From PZPK01 sp965230795 (lineage in GTDB: Bacteria; Pseudomonadota; Gammaproteobacteria; Pseudomonadales; Oleiphilaceae): a stretch of 64,000 nt of DNA. Shown in pieces: positions 43,404-52,715 of the stretch. Made by a program: the position numbers and the translations under genes. Position 1 is the stretch's first letter; every line of letters begins with the position of its first letter. The notes beneath the pieces are model-generated. The model was given only the letters and a program-made list of their open reading frames with translations, had not been told where the DNA came from and did no database searches. The DNA lies in assembly GCA_965230795.1 (NCBI GenBank), contig OZ246020.1:248001-312000 (forward strand), in the 5' to 3' direction.

Positions 43404-46400
43404 ATGCTTCTTAAAGTTTGCCGCGCCTGCGGGCGTGACAAAACGTTGTCTTTAAGCCTTCTGTTTATCCTCGCACTGGGGATGACGGGTATGCCTGCCT
43501 TTGCCGGTGATACCTATCTTACCAGTACCGATAACGAAGATAATCTTGGCAACGGTGTTGCGGACAACGACCTCGACGTTGATATCGTCAATACGGATGG
43601 CAATCATCCCATTGAGTTTAATATTGATGTTACCGGAGCCTTGCCAAATGACACCGCCTATCTGGCAATCAATGCCAACGATGTTGACGAAGAAATCGGT
43701 GAGGACAATGAGGTTTATTTTAACGGAGCCCTGATCGGCAGTCTGGCTGGCGTGGACAGTCTGGACAGCACTACGGTGTTTGCGGTGCCACTGAATCAGG
43801 TCGGGTTTGGTGATAACCTGGTACAGGTCAATGTCACTGGTCCTTGGACCACACGAGTGGACTGGGGGCAGTTTATCATTGACGGTGGCTCCGAAACCGA
43901 TATTGCCAGTGCGAATTTTGATATCACCAACTACTCGGTATTTGCAGGCACGGTGACGGTGGATGTGTCTATTGATGTGGCAATCGCGACCCTTGGTAAC
44001 TACCGCCTGGAAATGAATGTGGTCAATGAGGATGGTGAAATTGTAACGATTCTGTCCGACAACTTTTCCGGTAACCCCGGTGATAATCTAACGCGTGACT
44101 ATAGCCCCACTTACCCCCTGACCGAACCTGACGGCAACTTTCGCATCGAAGCATTGCTGTTTTATCTGGATGCACCTACCAGTGAGCTGCAGTCCTACCA
44201 GTTACTGACCTTTGATCACATCAATAACAGTGGCCCTAATCTGCCGGCAGCGACGCTGTACTCGACCTTGTCCACAGCGGATTCCGAAGTGGTCGCGGAT
44301 GGCGTGGACAGTACAACGATTACCCTGCAGGGTATTGATATTGCAAGTAATATCACCACCTACAGCGGTCAGGCCGTGACCATGGCCACGACAGCGGGCA
44401 CCCTCAGTGCGGTTACTGACCAGGGTGACGGCACCTACACAGCAACCCTGTCGTCGCCACTGACAACGTCTACTGCCACCATCTCGGCCACCATTGATGG
44501 CGTGGACGTGATCGATACCACGCAAGTGGACTTCATCCCCGGTCCACCCTCGCTCACCAATTCCACCATTGTTGCAACGCCGGTTGCGATGGAAGCGGAT
44601 GGTCTGAATACCAGTGCCATCACGGTGACCTTGATTGATGCCTTTGCTAACCAGATTACTCAGGGTGGTGATGCAGTCGTGCTGTTTACGGATCTGGGAA
44701 GTCTCAGCGGGGTAAATGATGCAGGGGATGGCACCTATACGGCTACTCTGACGGCGGGTACGACGGCTGGAACCGCGACCATCAATGGTTTCGTCAATGC
44801 TCAGCCTTTCGCCAACACGGAAACGGTTGATCTGCTGCCGGGCGCGGCATCCGTTGCCGACACGACGATTACGGCCTCGCCCACCAGCATTGCTGCAAAT
44901 GGCGTCAGTACCAGTACGGTGATTGTGCAGGCGATCGACAGCAATGGTAATGACCTGATCAGCGGCGGCGACACGGTCCAGCTCTCCAGCACTCGAGGTA
45001 GTTTCGGTGCTGTATCCGATTTGGGTGATGGTCGTTATTCGGCGGTGTTGACATCCGATACCACGGCGGGTGTGGCCGTTGTCTCTGGAACCTTGAATGG
45101 CGTCGATATTGTGGATACAGCTACGGTAACCTATCTGCCAGGTGCCGCTTCGCCGGCCTTGTCCACCATCACGCCCGATGATGCTTCGATCCCGGCAAAT
45201 GGTACCAGCGATACGGATATTGTTGTGCAGGGCATTGACGTATTTGGTAATACCGTGACGACAGGAGGCGCTACGGTGACCATGACGACGACCGCAGGTA
45301 CGCTGACACCGGTGGTTGATCTGGGGGACGGACGTTACTCCGCTACCTTGTCATCGACAACGCTTTCAGGGAATGCCACGGTTTCCGCAACAATTGATGG
45401 CACGCCAATGACCGACACAGCGGTGGTGTTTTTTGCTCCAGGGCTCGCTGATCCGGCACAGACAACCATTACCGCAGCCGATGCATCCCTCGCCGCAGAT
45501 GGGTTTTCGGCAACCACCATTACGGTGCAAACCGTTGATGCCAATGGCAATAATCTGGTTCAGGGCGGGAATGGGATCGTCCTCAATACTACCAGTGGTA
45601 GTTTGAGCAATGTGCTGGATAATAATGATGGAACGTATACGGCAAGCCTAACCTCATCTCTGGTGACCAGCACTGCGACGGTTTTCGGGACCATTAACGG
45701 CGTTGATATTCCGGACACGGTTGATGTGGACTTTCTACCGGGACCCGCGAGCCGCAATACCAGTACGATTTCGGCCTCGCTGGAATCCATTGTCGGTGAT
45801 GGCGTCACCGAAACTCAGATAACCATTCAGGCCATTGATGCCAACGATAATTTTCTCACCGTCGGCGGTGACAACTTTGTATTGAGTGCATCGGCAGGAA
45901 CCTTGAGTGTGCTGACGGATGAGGGCGATGGCACGTATACCGCGACCCTGTTGTCGGATAATGCGATCACCAACTCGGTGGTCTCGGCAACCCTGAATGG
46001 TCAAGCCCTGGTCGATTCCCTGTTTATTGCTTTTGTCGGGCGCCCAGCCGTTAATACGCTTGATGCGAGTACACAGACGCCAACATTGACTGGTACGTTG
46101 GCGAACTTACCTGGTGCCAGCTTTACCGTGACGCTGGATGGCCAAACCTATACGGTAGGTGACGGCAATCTGTCCATCACCGGTTCGACCTGGACGCTCA
46201 ACGTGCCTCCGGCAAATGCTCTCGCAGAGGGCGTGTATTCGGTGGTTGCGACCATCACTGACAGCTCGGGACAGTCAACGAGTGATACTACCACGGACGA
46301 GTTGACGGTGGATGTATCTTTGCCATCGATTACTCTGGATAGTCTTGGCGATCCGGACAGTACAACGGTGCCCAATTATCCGGTAAGCGGTGATTGTGAA

Positions 46401-49247
46401 GACATCGGTGACTCGATCATTCTCACGGTTCAGGATTCTCAGGCAGCCACCGAGATTGTGGCGGGCATTCCCTGCACCAATAGTGGTGGTTTTGGACGCT
46501 TTGGCACCACAATTGATTTGAGTTTGCTGGAAGATGGGCCTTTGTTGCTGAGCGTCGTGATTTCCGATATTGCAGCCAATCAGGCCAGTGACAGTGTGAA
46601 CCTGACCAAGGACGCCTGTGTCCCTGATAACACCGTCGCCGTTTGCGACAGCGATAGGGATGGTGTTCCGAATGGTATCGAGATTGCCGCGGGAACCAGC
46701 CCCAATATCGTCGATACTGATGGTGATGGCATTTCCGACGCGCTTGAATTGGGTGCCACGCCCGGGACACCACCGGATACGGATGGGGATGGCACCATCG
46801 ATGCCTTGGATCTCGACGCGGACAACGATGGTATCAACGATGCGGATGAACTGGGTGCCTTGCCAGCAATCCCTGAAGACACGGATGGAGATGGTATAGC
46901 AGATTATCAGGATACCGACTCCGATAATGATTGGGTTCCAGATGCCCTGGAATTTCGTACCAGTGATCTGGATCCCGATGGGGATGCCCTGTTGAATTAT
47001 CATGATTTCGATAGCGATGGCGATGGTATTCCCGATACCTTTGAAAGCGGTACAGTCTTGCTGTTGGATGATGATGGCGATGGTATTGATAACGGCTTTG
47101 ACGTGAGCCTTACCGGCGGCAGCGATCTGGATCAGGATGGTATCGATGATGTATTGGGCCTCAGGGATCAGGATGGTGACGGTGCCTATGATGCCTTTGA
47201 TCCGGATTCGGATAACGATGGTCTTGCTGATTCTCTGGAAGCGGATTTGAACCCGGCTGCCGATGGTGATGGGGATGGCATCAACGACTTCTTTGATGCA
47301 GATGCCACCGGTCGAGCCGATGCCAACGCCGATGGCCTGGATGATCTCAGTATACCGACCGATACCGATTCAGATGGCGTTCCGGATTTTATAGACCTGG
47401 ATAGTGACAGCGACAGTGTCAGTGATGTCCGCGAGTCGGGAGGTGTGGATTCAGTGCCGCGGGATGGGATCCTGGATGACCCGGAAAATGATGCCGGACA
47501 AACCATAGCGCCAACTGACACGGACAGTGACGGTGTCCCTGATCATCGCGATATCGAGAGCACGAATGTGCTGAACAATGGCATCGGTCCTTTTGATCTG
47601 GCAGTTCGCGCTAATGCAGCGGCACTCGACGCCAACAGTGATGGCCGGGTTGATGATTTAACGGATACGGATGGCGACGGCATAGCCGATGTGGTGGACG
47701 AGGATCCTTTGCTCTTTGGGAGTCGGGAAGACAATGATCAGGATGGCTTGCTGAACTCTGATGATCTGGACGATGACAACGATGGTATCCGCGACAGCAA
47801 TGAGGGCAACGGAGACATCGATACTGACGGTGATGGCGTACCCGACAGTTTGGATCTGGATAGTGATAACGACGGCATCCTTGATGTGATCGAAGCGGGT
47901 ACGGGTTTGAATGATGCCAACCTGGATGGTGAGATCGACGATTTTCTGGATGCAAATCTGGACGGGCTCGATGATAGGGTTTTACTGTCGGATCGGCCGC
48001 TGGATTCGGACAGGGATGGCGCGGCTGATTTTCGCTCATTGGATGCGGATGGCGACGGCATATTTGATCTGGTGGAGGCCAATGACGCGGCGATCGACTT
48101 GACCGCGTTTGATGCTAATGCTGACGGCATGGTGGATTCGATTGATATTGATGGTGTACCGGCTTTCCAGTTCTCACCCATTGATACGGACGGCGATGGT
48201 CAGCCGGACTATCGGGATCTGGATTCCGACGGCGACGGTTATCTGGATGAGGACGAGAATGGCGATTTCGACGGTGATGGCATTAATGATCGTTTGCAAC
48301 AGGGCGAGGGAGAGTTGAGTTCCGGCGTGCGTGGCGTCGGCAGCGTCGGCTGGTTGGGACTGCTCGTGTTGTTGGGCTTGTTGCTGTGGCGGGAACAGAC
48401 GCAGAGACAGTCTGTGTTGTTATCAGCTCTGTTATGTTTGGTGCTGATCACCGGCCTGCCCGTTACTGCCGAGGCGCATGATAAACATTGTGGTTTGCGT
48501 TTGAATCCTGCTGGCGAACCCTATCTGGATGAACTGAAGCCGGGAGATTTTCAGTCCTGCTTTTTCGCTGGAATGGGTGTGGGCTTGGGCCTCATGTCTC
48601 CGGAAGGTAAAAATGAAGGCTGGAGTGTCGATGAGGAAAATGATCCGGGAGCCAGTTTGCATCTGGGATACTATCTGAATCCCCATTGGTTTGCTGAACT
48701 CAATTACACTTATCTGGGAGAAGCCGGTCTGGGTAATATCAATCCCTTGATCGATGAATCACTGGATGCACGGGTGAAATATCAGACTGCCAGTTTTACC
48801 CTGGGCTACTATCTGTTTTCCGAATATCACCCATTTAATATTTATCTTAAAGGCGGTATGGCCAGACTGTTAGCCGATGCCAATGACTCGCGGGTTGATG
48901 TGTTCAACGAAGCCGACACTCATTACACCTTTGGCGGAGGTTTTCAGTATCGTATCCCTGACAGTGCATGGTTCGCGCGTTTGGGCTATCAGAGTTTTGC
49001 CAAGGATGCGGCCTTTCTAAGCCTTGAAATCAGTCGTTATTTCGGCAATGCGCTGCATACGCCAATGCCCGCTGAGGATGATCAAACTCAAGGAACCGCC
49101 GTCTTGCCATTCAGGGGTGTTCCCAATGACGGTGACCGCGACGGAGTCGTGGATTATCTGGATCAGTGCCCCCACACGATTGTGGGGACTGAGGTTGACG
49201 CGACCGGGTGTTGCGTCGAAGGCGAGCAGTGCAAGCGTCTCTACTGA
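43404..49247 (+). CDS. Giant multidomain surface protein: Ig-like repeats, Asp-rich calcium repeats and OmpA-like barrel
   Basis: A 1947-residue exported protein. The signal peptide is residues 1-34 (cleavage after AFA). Residues 35-282 form a beta-rich head. Residues 283-882 are six bacterial-Ig (Big_1/invasin type) repeats of exactly 100 residues. Two further Ig-like segments run to about 1080. Residues about 1082-1632 are thrombospondin-type-3 repeats with dozens of DxDxDG calcium motifs. Then comes a Gly-rich stretch and hydrophobic span with a basic end (GWLGLLVLLGLLLWRE, from about 1650), a second signal-like segment ending VTAEA, an OmpA-like barrel (about 1695-1890) and a short type-3 repeat with CC. 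No OmpA peptidoglycan-binding domain follows. Role unknown; adhesion or biofilm is an inference. Confidence 0.9.
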   Translation: MLLKVCRACGRDKTLSLSLLFILALGMTGMPAFAGDTYLTSTDNEDNLGNGVADNDLDVDIVNTDGNHPIEFNIDVTGALPNDTAYLAINANDVDEEIGEDNEVYFNGALIGSLAGVDSLDSTTVFAVPLNQVGFGDNLVQVNVTGPWTTRVDWGQFIIDGGSETDIASANFDITNYSVFAGTVTVDVSIDVAIATLGNYRLEMNVVNEDGEIVTILSDNFSGNPGDNLTRDYSPTYPLTEPDGNFRIEALLFYLDAPTSELQSYQLLTFDHINNSGPNLPAATLYSTLSTADSEVVADGVDSTTITLQGIDIASNITTYSGQAVTMATTAGTLSAVTDQGDGTYTATLSSPLTTSTATISATIDGVDVIDTTQVDFIPGPPSLTNSTIVATPVAMEADGLNTSAITVTLIDAFANQITQGGDAVVLFTDLGSLSGVNDAGDGTYTATLTAGTTAGTATINGFVNAQPFANTETVDLLPGAASVADTTITASPTSIAANGVSTSTVIVQAIDSNGNDLISGGDTVQLSSTRGSFGAVSDLGDGRYSAVLTSDTTAGVAVVSGTLNGVDIVDTATVTYLPGAASPALSTITPDDASIPANGTSDTDIVVQGIDVFGNTVTTGGATVTMTTTAGTLTPVVDLGDGRYSATLSSTTLSGNATVSATIDGTPMTDTAVVFFAPGLADPAQTTITAADASLAADGFSATTITVQTVDANGNNLVQGGNGIVLNTTSGSLSNVLDNNDGTYTASLTSSLVTSTATVFGTINGVDIPDTVDVDFLPGPASRNTSTISASLESIVGDGVTETQITIQAIDANDNFLTVGGDNFVLSASAGTLSVLTDEGDGTYTATLLSDNAITNSVVSATLNGQALVDSLFIAFVGRPAVNTLDASTQTPTLTGTLANLPGASFTVTLDGQTYTVGDGNLSITGSTWTLNVPPANALAEGVYSVVATITDSSGQSTSDTTTDELTVDVSLPSITLDSLGDPDSTTVPNYPVSGDCEDIGDSIILTVQDSQAATEIVAGIPCTNSGGFGRFGTTIDLSLLEDGPLLLSVVISDIAANQASDSVNLTKDACVPDNTVAVCDSDRDGVPNGIEIAAGTSPNIVDTDGDGISDALELGATPGTPPDTDGDGTIDALDLDADNDGINDADELGALPAIPEDTDGDGIADYQDTDSDNDWVPDALEFRTSDLDPDGDALLNYHDFDSDGDGIPDTFESGTVLLLDDDGDGIDNGFDVSLTGGSDLDQDGIDDVLGLRDQDGDGAYDAFDPDSDNDGLADSLEADLNPAADGDGDGINDFFDADATGRADANADGLDDLSIPTDTDSDGVPDFIDLDSDSDSVSDVRESGGVDSVPRDGILDDPENDAGQTIAPTDTDSDGVPDHRDIESTNVLNNGIGPFDLAVRANAAALDANSDGRVDDLTDTDGDGIADVVDEDPLLFGSREDNDQDGLLNSDDLDDDNDGIRDSNEGNGDIDTDGDGVPDSLDLDSDNDGILDVIEAGTGLNDANLDGEIDDFLDANLDGLDDRVLLSDRPLDSDRDGAADFRSLDADGDGIFDLVEANDAAIDLTAFDANADGMVDSIDIDGVPAFQFSPIDTDGDGQPDYRDLDSDGDGYLDEDENGDFDGDGINDRLQQGEGELSSGVRGVGSVGWLGLLVLLGLLLWREQTQRQSVLLSALLCLVLITGLPVTAEAHDKHCGLRLNPAGEPYLDELKPGDFQSCFFAGMGVGLGLMSPEGKNEGWSVDEENDPGASLHLGYYLNPHWFAELNYTYLGEAGLGNINPLIDESLDARVKYQTASFTLGYYLFSEYHPFNIYLKGGMARLLADANDSRVDVFNEADTHYTFGGGFQYRIPDSAWFARLGYQSFAKDAAFLSLEISRYFGNALHTPMPAEDDQTQGTAVLPFRGVPNDGDRDGVVDYLDQCPHTIVGTEVDATGCCVEGEQCKRLY
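44250..46049 (+). repeat. Six tandem 300-bp Ig-like domain repeats
   Basis: Repeat boundaries fall at 44250, 44550, 44850, 45150, 45450 and 45750, each exactly 300 bp and in frame. Shared features per unit are a start with T-I near residue 6, ADG or ANG near 17, an I-D-x-x-x-N turn, GDGTYTATL or a variant near 62-70, and VDFLPGPA or a variant at the end. The units have diverged in sequence but not in length. Confidence 0.93.
46647..48300 (+). repeat. Thrombospondin-type-3-like Asp-rich calcium repeats
   Basis: About 550 codons of irregular 12-40 residue units built on DTDGDGIxD and DLDSDNDGxxD. The regular spacing of Asp and Asn side chains is that of calcium-binding type-3 repeats. The DNA is correspondingly rich in GAT-GG-GAT patterns, which also generate long false reading frames on the minus strand. 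Confidence 0.9.
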
Positions 49248-49260
49248 CGACCTGCTGGTG

Positions 49261-49542
49261 TTACTCGTATTTGCACAGGTAAGCCGTATCGACTGGAACC
49301 TCGAGGTCGAATGAGGCATTCGCTGCCACGATAAAACTGTCTCCGTCATGATATGAGGTGTAATCCTCTTCACCGGGCAATTTGACATTAAGTTGTCCAC
49401 TTACCACTGACATGTATTCTTTTTGGCTGGTGCTAAAGGTATAGCTACCAGCTTTCATGACGCCTACGGTGGTGGGTAAGCCGGTATTCTGGAAGGCGAT
49501 GGACTTCACCTTGCCATCAAAATATTCGTTCACGCTTAGCAT
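49261..49542 (-). CDS. ppnP: Pyrimidine/purine nucleoside phosphorylase PpnP
   Basis: A 93-residue single cupin-like domain of the DUF1255/PpnP family, which splits nucleosides with phosphate into base and ribose 1-phosphate. Family motifs are NEYFDGKVKSIAF, GVMKAGSYTFST, EYMSVVSGQLNVKLPG and SFDLEV near the end. It is of full length and convergent with the giant gene (13 bases between stops). It complements the nucleotide-salvage enzyme PpnN at 21-22 kb. Confidence 0.93.
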   Translation of the reverse strand: MLSVNEYFDGKVKSIAFQNTGLPTTVGVMKAGSYTFSTSQKEYMSVVSGQLNVKLPGEEDYTSYHDGDSFIVAANASFDLEVPVDTAYLCKYE

Positions 49543-49647
49543 ACAGTGCTTCTCTCGTTTTGCATGTTTCTCTGAATGTGTCCTTGTGCTTCAAGTCCTG
49601 TCAGATTGCGAATCAGAATTTTCATGGAGCGGGTCGGGACGGGCCGG

Positions 49648-49674
49648 TATTATATGTCAGAAAATTTATCTGAC
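49648..49674 (+). promoter_or_regulatory. Inverted repeat overlapping a possible promoter
   Basis: GTCAGA (49656-49661) and TCTGAC (49669-49674) form a perfect inverted repeat with a 7-bp AT spacer. It directly follows a possible -10 (TATTAT, 49648-49653) and ends 24 bases before the histidine-phosphatase start. It could be an operator for that gene, for ppnP, or for both. Confidence 0.35.
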
Positions 49675-49697
49675 CAGCGCGCAGGGGGCAATTCGCC

Positions 49698-50315
49698 ATG
49701 AAAACCCAGGAAACCATTATTGACTTGATTCGCCATGGTGAGCCCGTGGGTGGTAATCGCTTGCGTGGGAGTCAGGATGATCCGCTCTCGGAGCTGGGCT
49801 GGCAGCAAATGTGGAAGGCAGTCGGCGAGCAGCGTCCGTGGAGTCATTTGAAAACCTCTCCTTTAACCCGTTGCCGATTTTTTGCCGAAGCCCTCGCAGA
49901 CAAGATGGCACTGGAATCCGAGATCATTCCGGATTTTCGTGAAATCGCTTTTGGTGCCTGGGAAGGCAAAACGACGAAGGAGTTGATGCAGGAGGATCCG
50001 CAGGCGCTGCAGCGTTATTGGCGCGATCCAGACAATCATGCACCGCCCGGAGCGGAAAGTATGAGCGATTTTACTACCAGAATTCATGCTGCCTGGGAGG
50101 ATTTGATTGATCGCCAGCAGGAAACCCATACGCTGCTGGTATGCCATGGAGGGGTGATTCGGGCCATATTGATTCACGTGCTGGGCATGCCGAAAGAGCG
50201 GCTCTGGAGTTTTGATGTGCCCTACGCCAATGTCAGCCGGATTGTTTACCACCGCTTTGCCGATGGCTCTCAGGTGGGTCAGTTACGCTTTCATCAGGCG
50301 CAGCTACTGGACTAG
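49698..50315 (+). CDS. Histidine phosphatase family protein (CobC/phosphoglycerate mutase-like)
   Basis: A 205-residue branch-1 histidine phosphatase. LIRHGEP (about residues 10-16) carries the phosphorylated His, Arg in TSPLTRCRFFAEAL and Glu in EIAFGAWEGKT are the usual partners, and CHGGVIRA carries the second catalytic His. The FGAWEG segment is shared with alpha-ribazole phosphatase CobC, but no cobalamin genes are nearby, so the substrate is unassigned. It ends 122 bases before hemN. Confidence 0.85.
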   Translation: MKTQETIIDLIRHGEPVGGNRLRGSQDDPLSELGWQQMWKAVGEQRPWSHLKTSPLTRCRFFAEALADKMALESEIIPDFREIAFGAWEGKTTKELMQEDPQALQRYWRDPDNHAPPGAESMSDFTTRIHAAWEDLIDRQQETHTLLVCHGGVIRAILIHVLGMPKERLWSFDVPYANVSRIVYHRFADGSQVGQLRFHQAQLLD

Positions 50316-50367
50316 TCTTGCGTCCGCTCATCCAGAATGGGTAGTTGATGACTGAGAATCATTGACC

Positions 50368-50409
50368 TTGACGTGCGTCAAGGCAGCTCCGACAGACGCC
50401 GCCTACACT
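50368..50409 (+). promoter_or_regulatory. FNR/ANR-dependent hemN promoter
   Basis: TTGACGTGCGTCAA (50368-50381) is a perfect palindrome fitting the FNR/ANR consensus with TTGAC half-sites. Exactly 22 bp later comes TACACT (50404-50409) as -10, placing the box at -41.5 (class II). hemN is a known ANR/FNR target in pseudomonads, and the FNR-type gene lies directly downstream. Confidence 0.82.
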
Positions 50410-50437
50410 TTGCTCCATTCATCAGTGGAGTCGTGTC

Positions 50438-51847
50438 ATGAATTCGCCTTTGGTTCGTCAAACAATTGCGCCCTTGCTGGACAAGTATGATGTCCATGGT
50501 CCTCGCTACACGTCTTACCCGACCGCTTTGCAATTCTCCGAGCATTTTTCCGAAGAAGACTACTTGCAGCATGTACGTGCGAGCAATCAACACCCGGTGC
50601 CCAAGCCTTTATCCATCTATCTGCACATCCCGTTTTGTCATTCCCTCTGTTATTACTGTGGATGTAACAAGATCGTCACCCACAAGGCCAGTGCAGCCAG
50701 TGACTATCTGGATTATCTGTACCGTGAAATACAAATGCATGGACAGCACTATGCAGATGATCGATTGGTGCAGCAGATTCATTTTGGCGGTGGGACCCCG
50801 ACTTTTTTGAGCAATGGCCAGTTGCGAGAGGTGATGGAGGTGATTGCCCAGTCCTTCCATCTCGGCCTGCCGGATACCCTGGAAATAGGCATTGAAATTG
50901 ACCCCCGCTCTGTCAGTGTCGAACAGGTCCATGAACTGGCACAAATGGGCTTTAATCGCATCAGTATTGGTGTTCAGGATTTTGATCCGGCAGTCCAGCA
51001 GGCGATCAATCGTGTTCAGAGTACCGAACAGGTGGAGGCGATCATCTCAGCGGCTCGTGATAGCCATGTGGATTCAGTGTCTGTGGATGTAATCTATGGC
51101 TTGCCGAAACAGACGCAAAGCAGTTTTTCCAGCACCCTTGACCAGGTGATTGCCATTCGTCCGGACCGCATCGCGCTCTACAACTATGCGCATATGCCGC
51201 AGCGGATTCCTTCCCAACGCCTGATTCACAGTGAAGACCTGCCGAGCGTAAGCGAAAAACTGGCAATATTCACCGAGAGTATTCAACGTCTGACTGAGGC
51301 TGGCTACGTTTACATTGGCATGGATCACTTTGCCTTGCCTGAGGATTCGTTGGCCAAAGCGCTCACAAGCGGTGGCTTGCAACGCAATTTCCAAGGTTAT
51401 TCCACCCACGCAGAATGCGATGTAATCGGAATGGGGGTCAGTGCGATCAGTCGGGTAAACGATGGTTATAGCCAGAATGTTGGTGAGATATCCCGTTATC
51501 GCGCCGCCATTGACAAGAGTTTGCTCCCCATTGGAAAAGGGCTCAGTTTGAGTCGGGATGATCGCATTCGCGCCGATCTGATCCAGGACATTATGTGCGA
51601 TGGCTGGGTCGACTACAGCGATTTTGGTCAGGCCCACGATATTTTCTTCCACCAGTATTTTCGTGAAGAGCTTTCACAGCTCGGTGAGTTACAGCAGGAT
51701 GGCTTGCTGGAGCTATCGGATGAAGGCTTCAAGGTGACACCTCTCGGTCGCGTGTTTTTGCGCAATATTGCGATGAAATTCGACGCATATTTGGGACAGG
51801 AGGGGTTACATAATAAAGAGCAGCCGCGGTATAGTAAGACCCTGTAA
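50438..51847 (+). CDS. hemN: Oxygen-independent coproporphyrinogen III oxidase
   Basis: A 469-residue radical-SAM enzyme that makes protoporphyrinogen IX without oxygen. The iron-sulfur motif is Cys67-x3-Cys71-x2-Cys74 (FCHSLCYYCGC), HFGGGTPTFL follows, and the N-terminal GPRYTSYPTA is specific for true HemN rather than HemW. Low-oxygen induction is indicated by the ANR box upstream. It lies 38 bases before the FNR-type regulator gene. Confidence 0.96.
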   Translation: MNSPLVRQTIAPLLDKYDVHGPRYTSYPTALQFSEHFSEEDYLQHVRASNQHPVPKPLSIYLHIPFCHSLCYYCGCNKIVTHKASAASDYLDYLYREIQMHGQHYADDRLVQQIHFGGGTPTFLSNGQLREVMEVIAQSFHLGLPDTLEIGIEIDPRSVSVEQVHELAQMGFNRISIGVQDFDPAVQQAINRVQSTEQVEAIISAARDSHVDSVSVDVIYGLPKQTQSSFSSTLDQVIAIRPDRIALYNYAHMPQRIPSQRLIHSEDLPSVSEKLAIFTESIQRLTEAGYVYIGMDHFALPEDSLAKALTSGGLQRNFQGYSTHAECDVIGMGVSAISRVNDGYSQNVGEISRYRAAIDKSLLPIGKGLSLSRDDRIRADLIQDIMCDGWVDYSDFGQAHDIFFHQYFREELSQLGELQQDGLLELSDEGFKVTPLGRVFLRNIAMKFDAYLGQEGLHNKEQPRYSKTL

Positions 51848-51885
51848 GTTTGGAGCAGATTCTCCGGGTCCAGGGTCTACTTTTT

Positions 51886-52617
51886 ATGGTAAGTCAAATT
51901 CCAGCGGTTTCTCCGTCTTTTCTGAAGTGCAGCCAGTGTTCACTGGGAAAATTATGTCTTCCGGTCGGTCTTGATCCGGATGATATGCAAGAACTTGAGA
52001 ATATTATCGAGCCGTCATCTGCGTACAAGGACAGTTCCAAAGTCTATGAAGCCGAACAGCGCTTTGATCGCATTTATGCGGTGAAGTCCGGCATGTTCAA
52101 AACCGTTGTGATTGATGCCAATGGCAATGAGCACATAGTGGGCTTCCATCTTCCTGGTGAACTCTTTGGCCTCGATGCCATTTATCCCCATAAATATGTG
52201 TCCACTGCCATGTCCCTGGGGACTTCAAGTGTGTGTGGTATCAATTATCAGCAACTGGAAACGCTTGCTTCCAAATTACCTTCTTTGCAGCGCCAGCTGT
52301 TCAGTCTGATGAGTAAGGAAGTGCACACCTCGCAAGCACTGTCTGTTGACCAAACTGCTGAACAGAAACTGGCCGCGTTTCTGATCGCGCTTTCCTCTCG
52401 CTACAAACAGCGAGGGTATTCCGAAACCCGATTTAACCTGGCCATGCCGCGCCGGGATATTGCCAACCATCTGAATATGGCGCCTGAAACGGTCAGTCGG
52501 CTGTTCAAGCGCTTCCAAACCGATGGTCTGGTTGATATCAAGCGCACGGATTTAACCATCACCGATATGCTTGCCCTGAAGCAATTGGCGGGATGCGCTG
52601 CAGCCAATTGCAGCTGA
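51886..52617 (+). CDS. anr: FNR/ANR-type oxygen-sensing transcription regulator
   Basis: A 243-residue CRP/FNR-family protein. Four cluster ligands are present: Cys15, Cys18 and Cys24 (CSQCSLGKLC) and Cys117 (SVCGIN), as in E. coli FNR and Pseudomonas ANR. The recognition helix carries ETVSRLFKRF with the Glu, Ser and Arg that read TTGAT. The ATG at 51886 is chosen to match family length; a TTG at 51850 is possible. It is expected to activate hemN and the small heat-shock gene through the boxes described here. Confidence 0.94.
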   Translation: MVSQIPAVSPSFLKCSQCSLGKLCLPVGLDPDDMQELENIIEPSSAYKDSSKVYEAEQRFDRIYAVKSGMFKTVVIDANGNEHIVGFHLPGELFGLDAIYPHKYVSTAMSLGTSSVCGINYQQLETLASKLPSLQRQLFSLMSKEVHTSQALSVDQTAEQKLAAFLIALSSRYKQRGYSETRFNLAMPRRDIANHLNMAPETVSRLFKRFQTDGLVDIKRTDLTITDMLALKQLAGCAAANCS

Positions 52618-52715
52618 TCCGCGGAGCGTCACTGTGGTGTCGAGGGCTAGTTCGGTGAACTTTCTGCCGTCGACGCAGTCCATGTGAAAACCACTTCACA
52701 AGACGATTCTAAACA

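Noticed and set aside
46275..48181. Several long minus-strand frames inside the giant gene
   Set aside because: They come from the GAT/GG codon bias of the Asp-rich repeats and encode low-complexity Ser/Pro/Ile chains.
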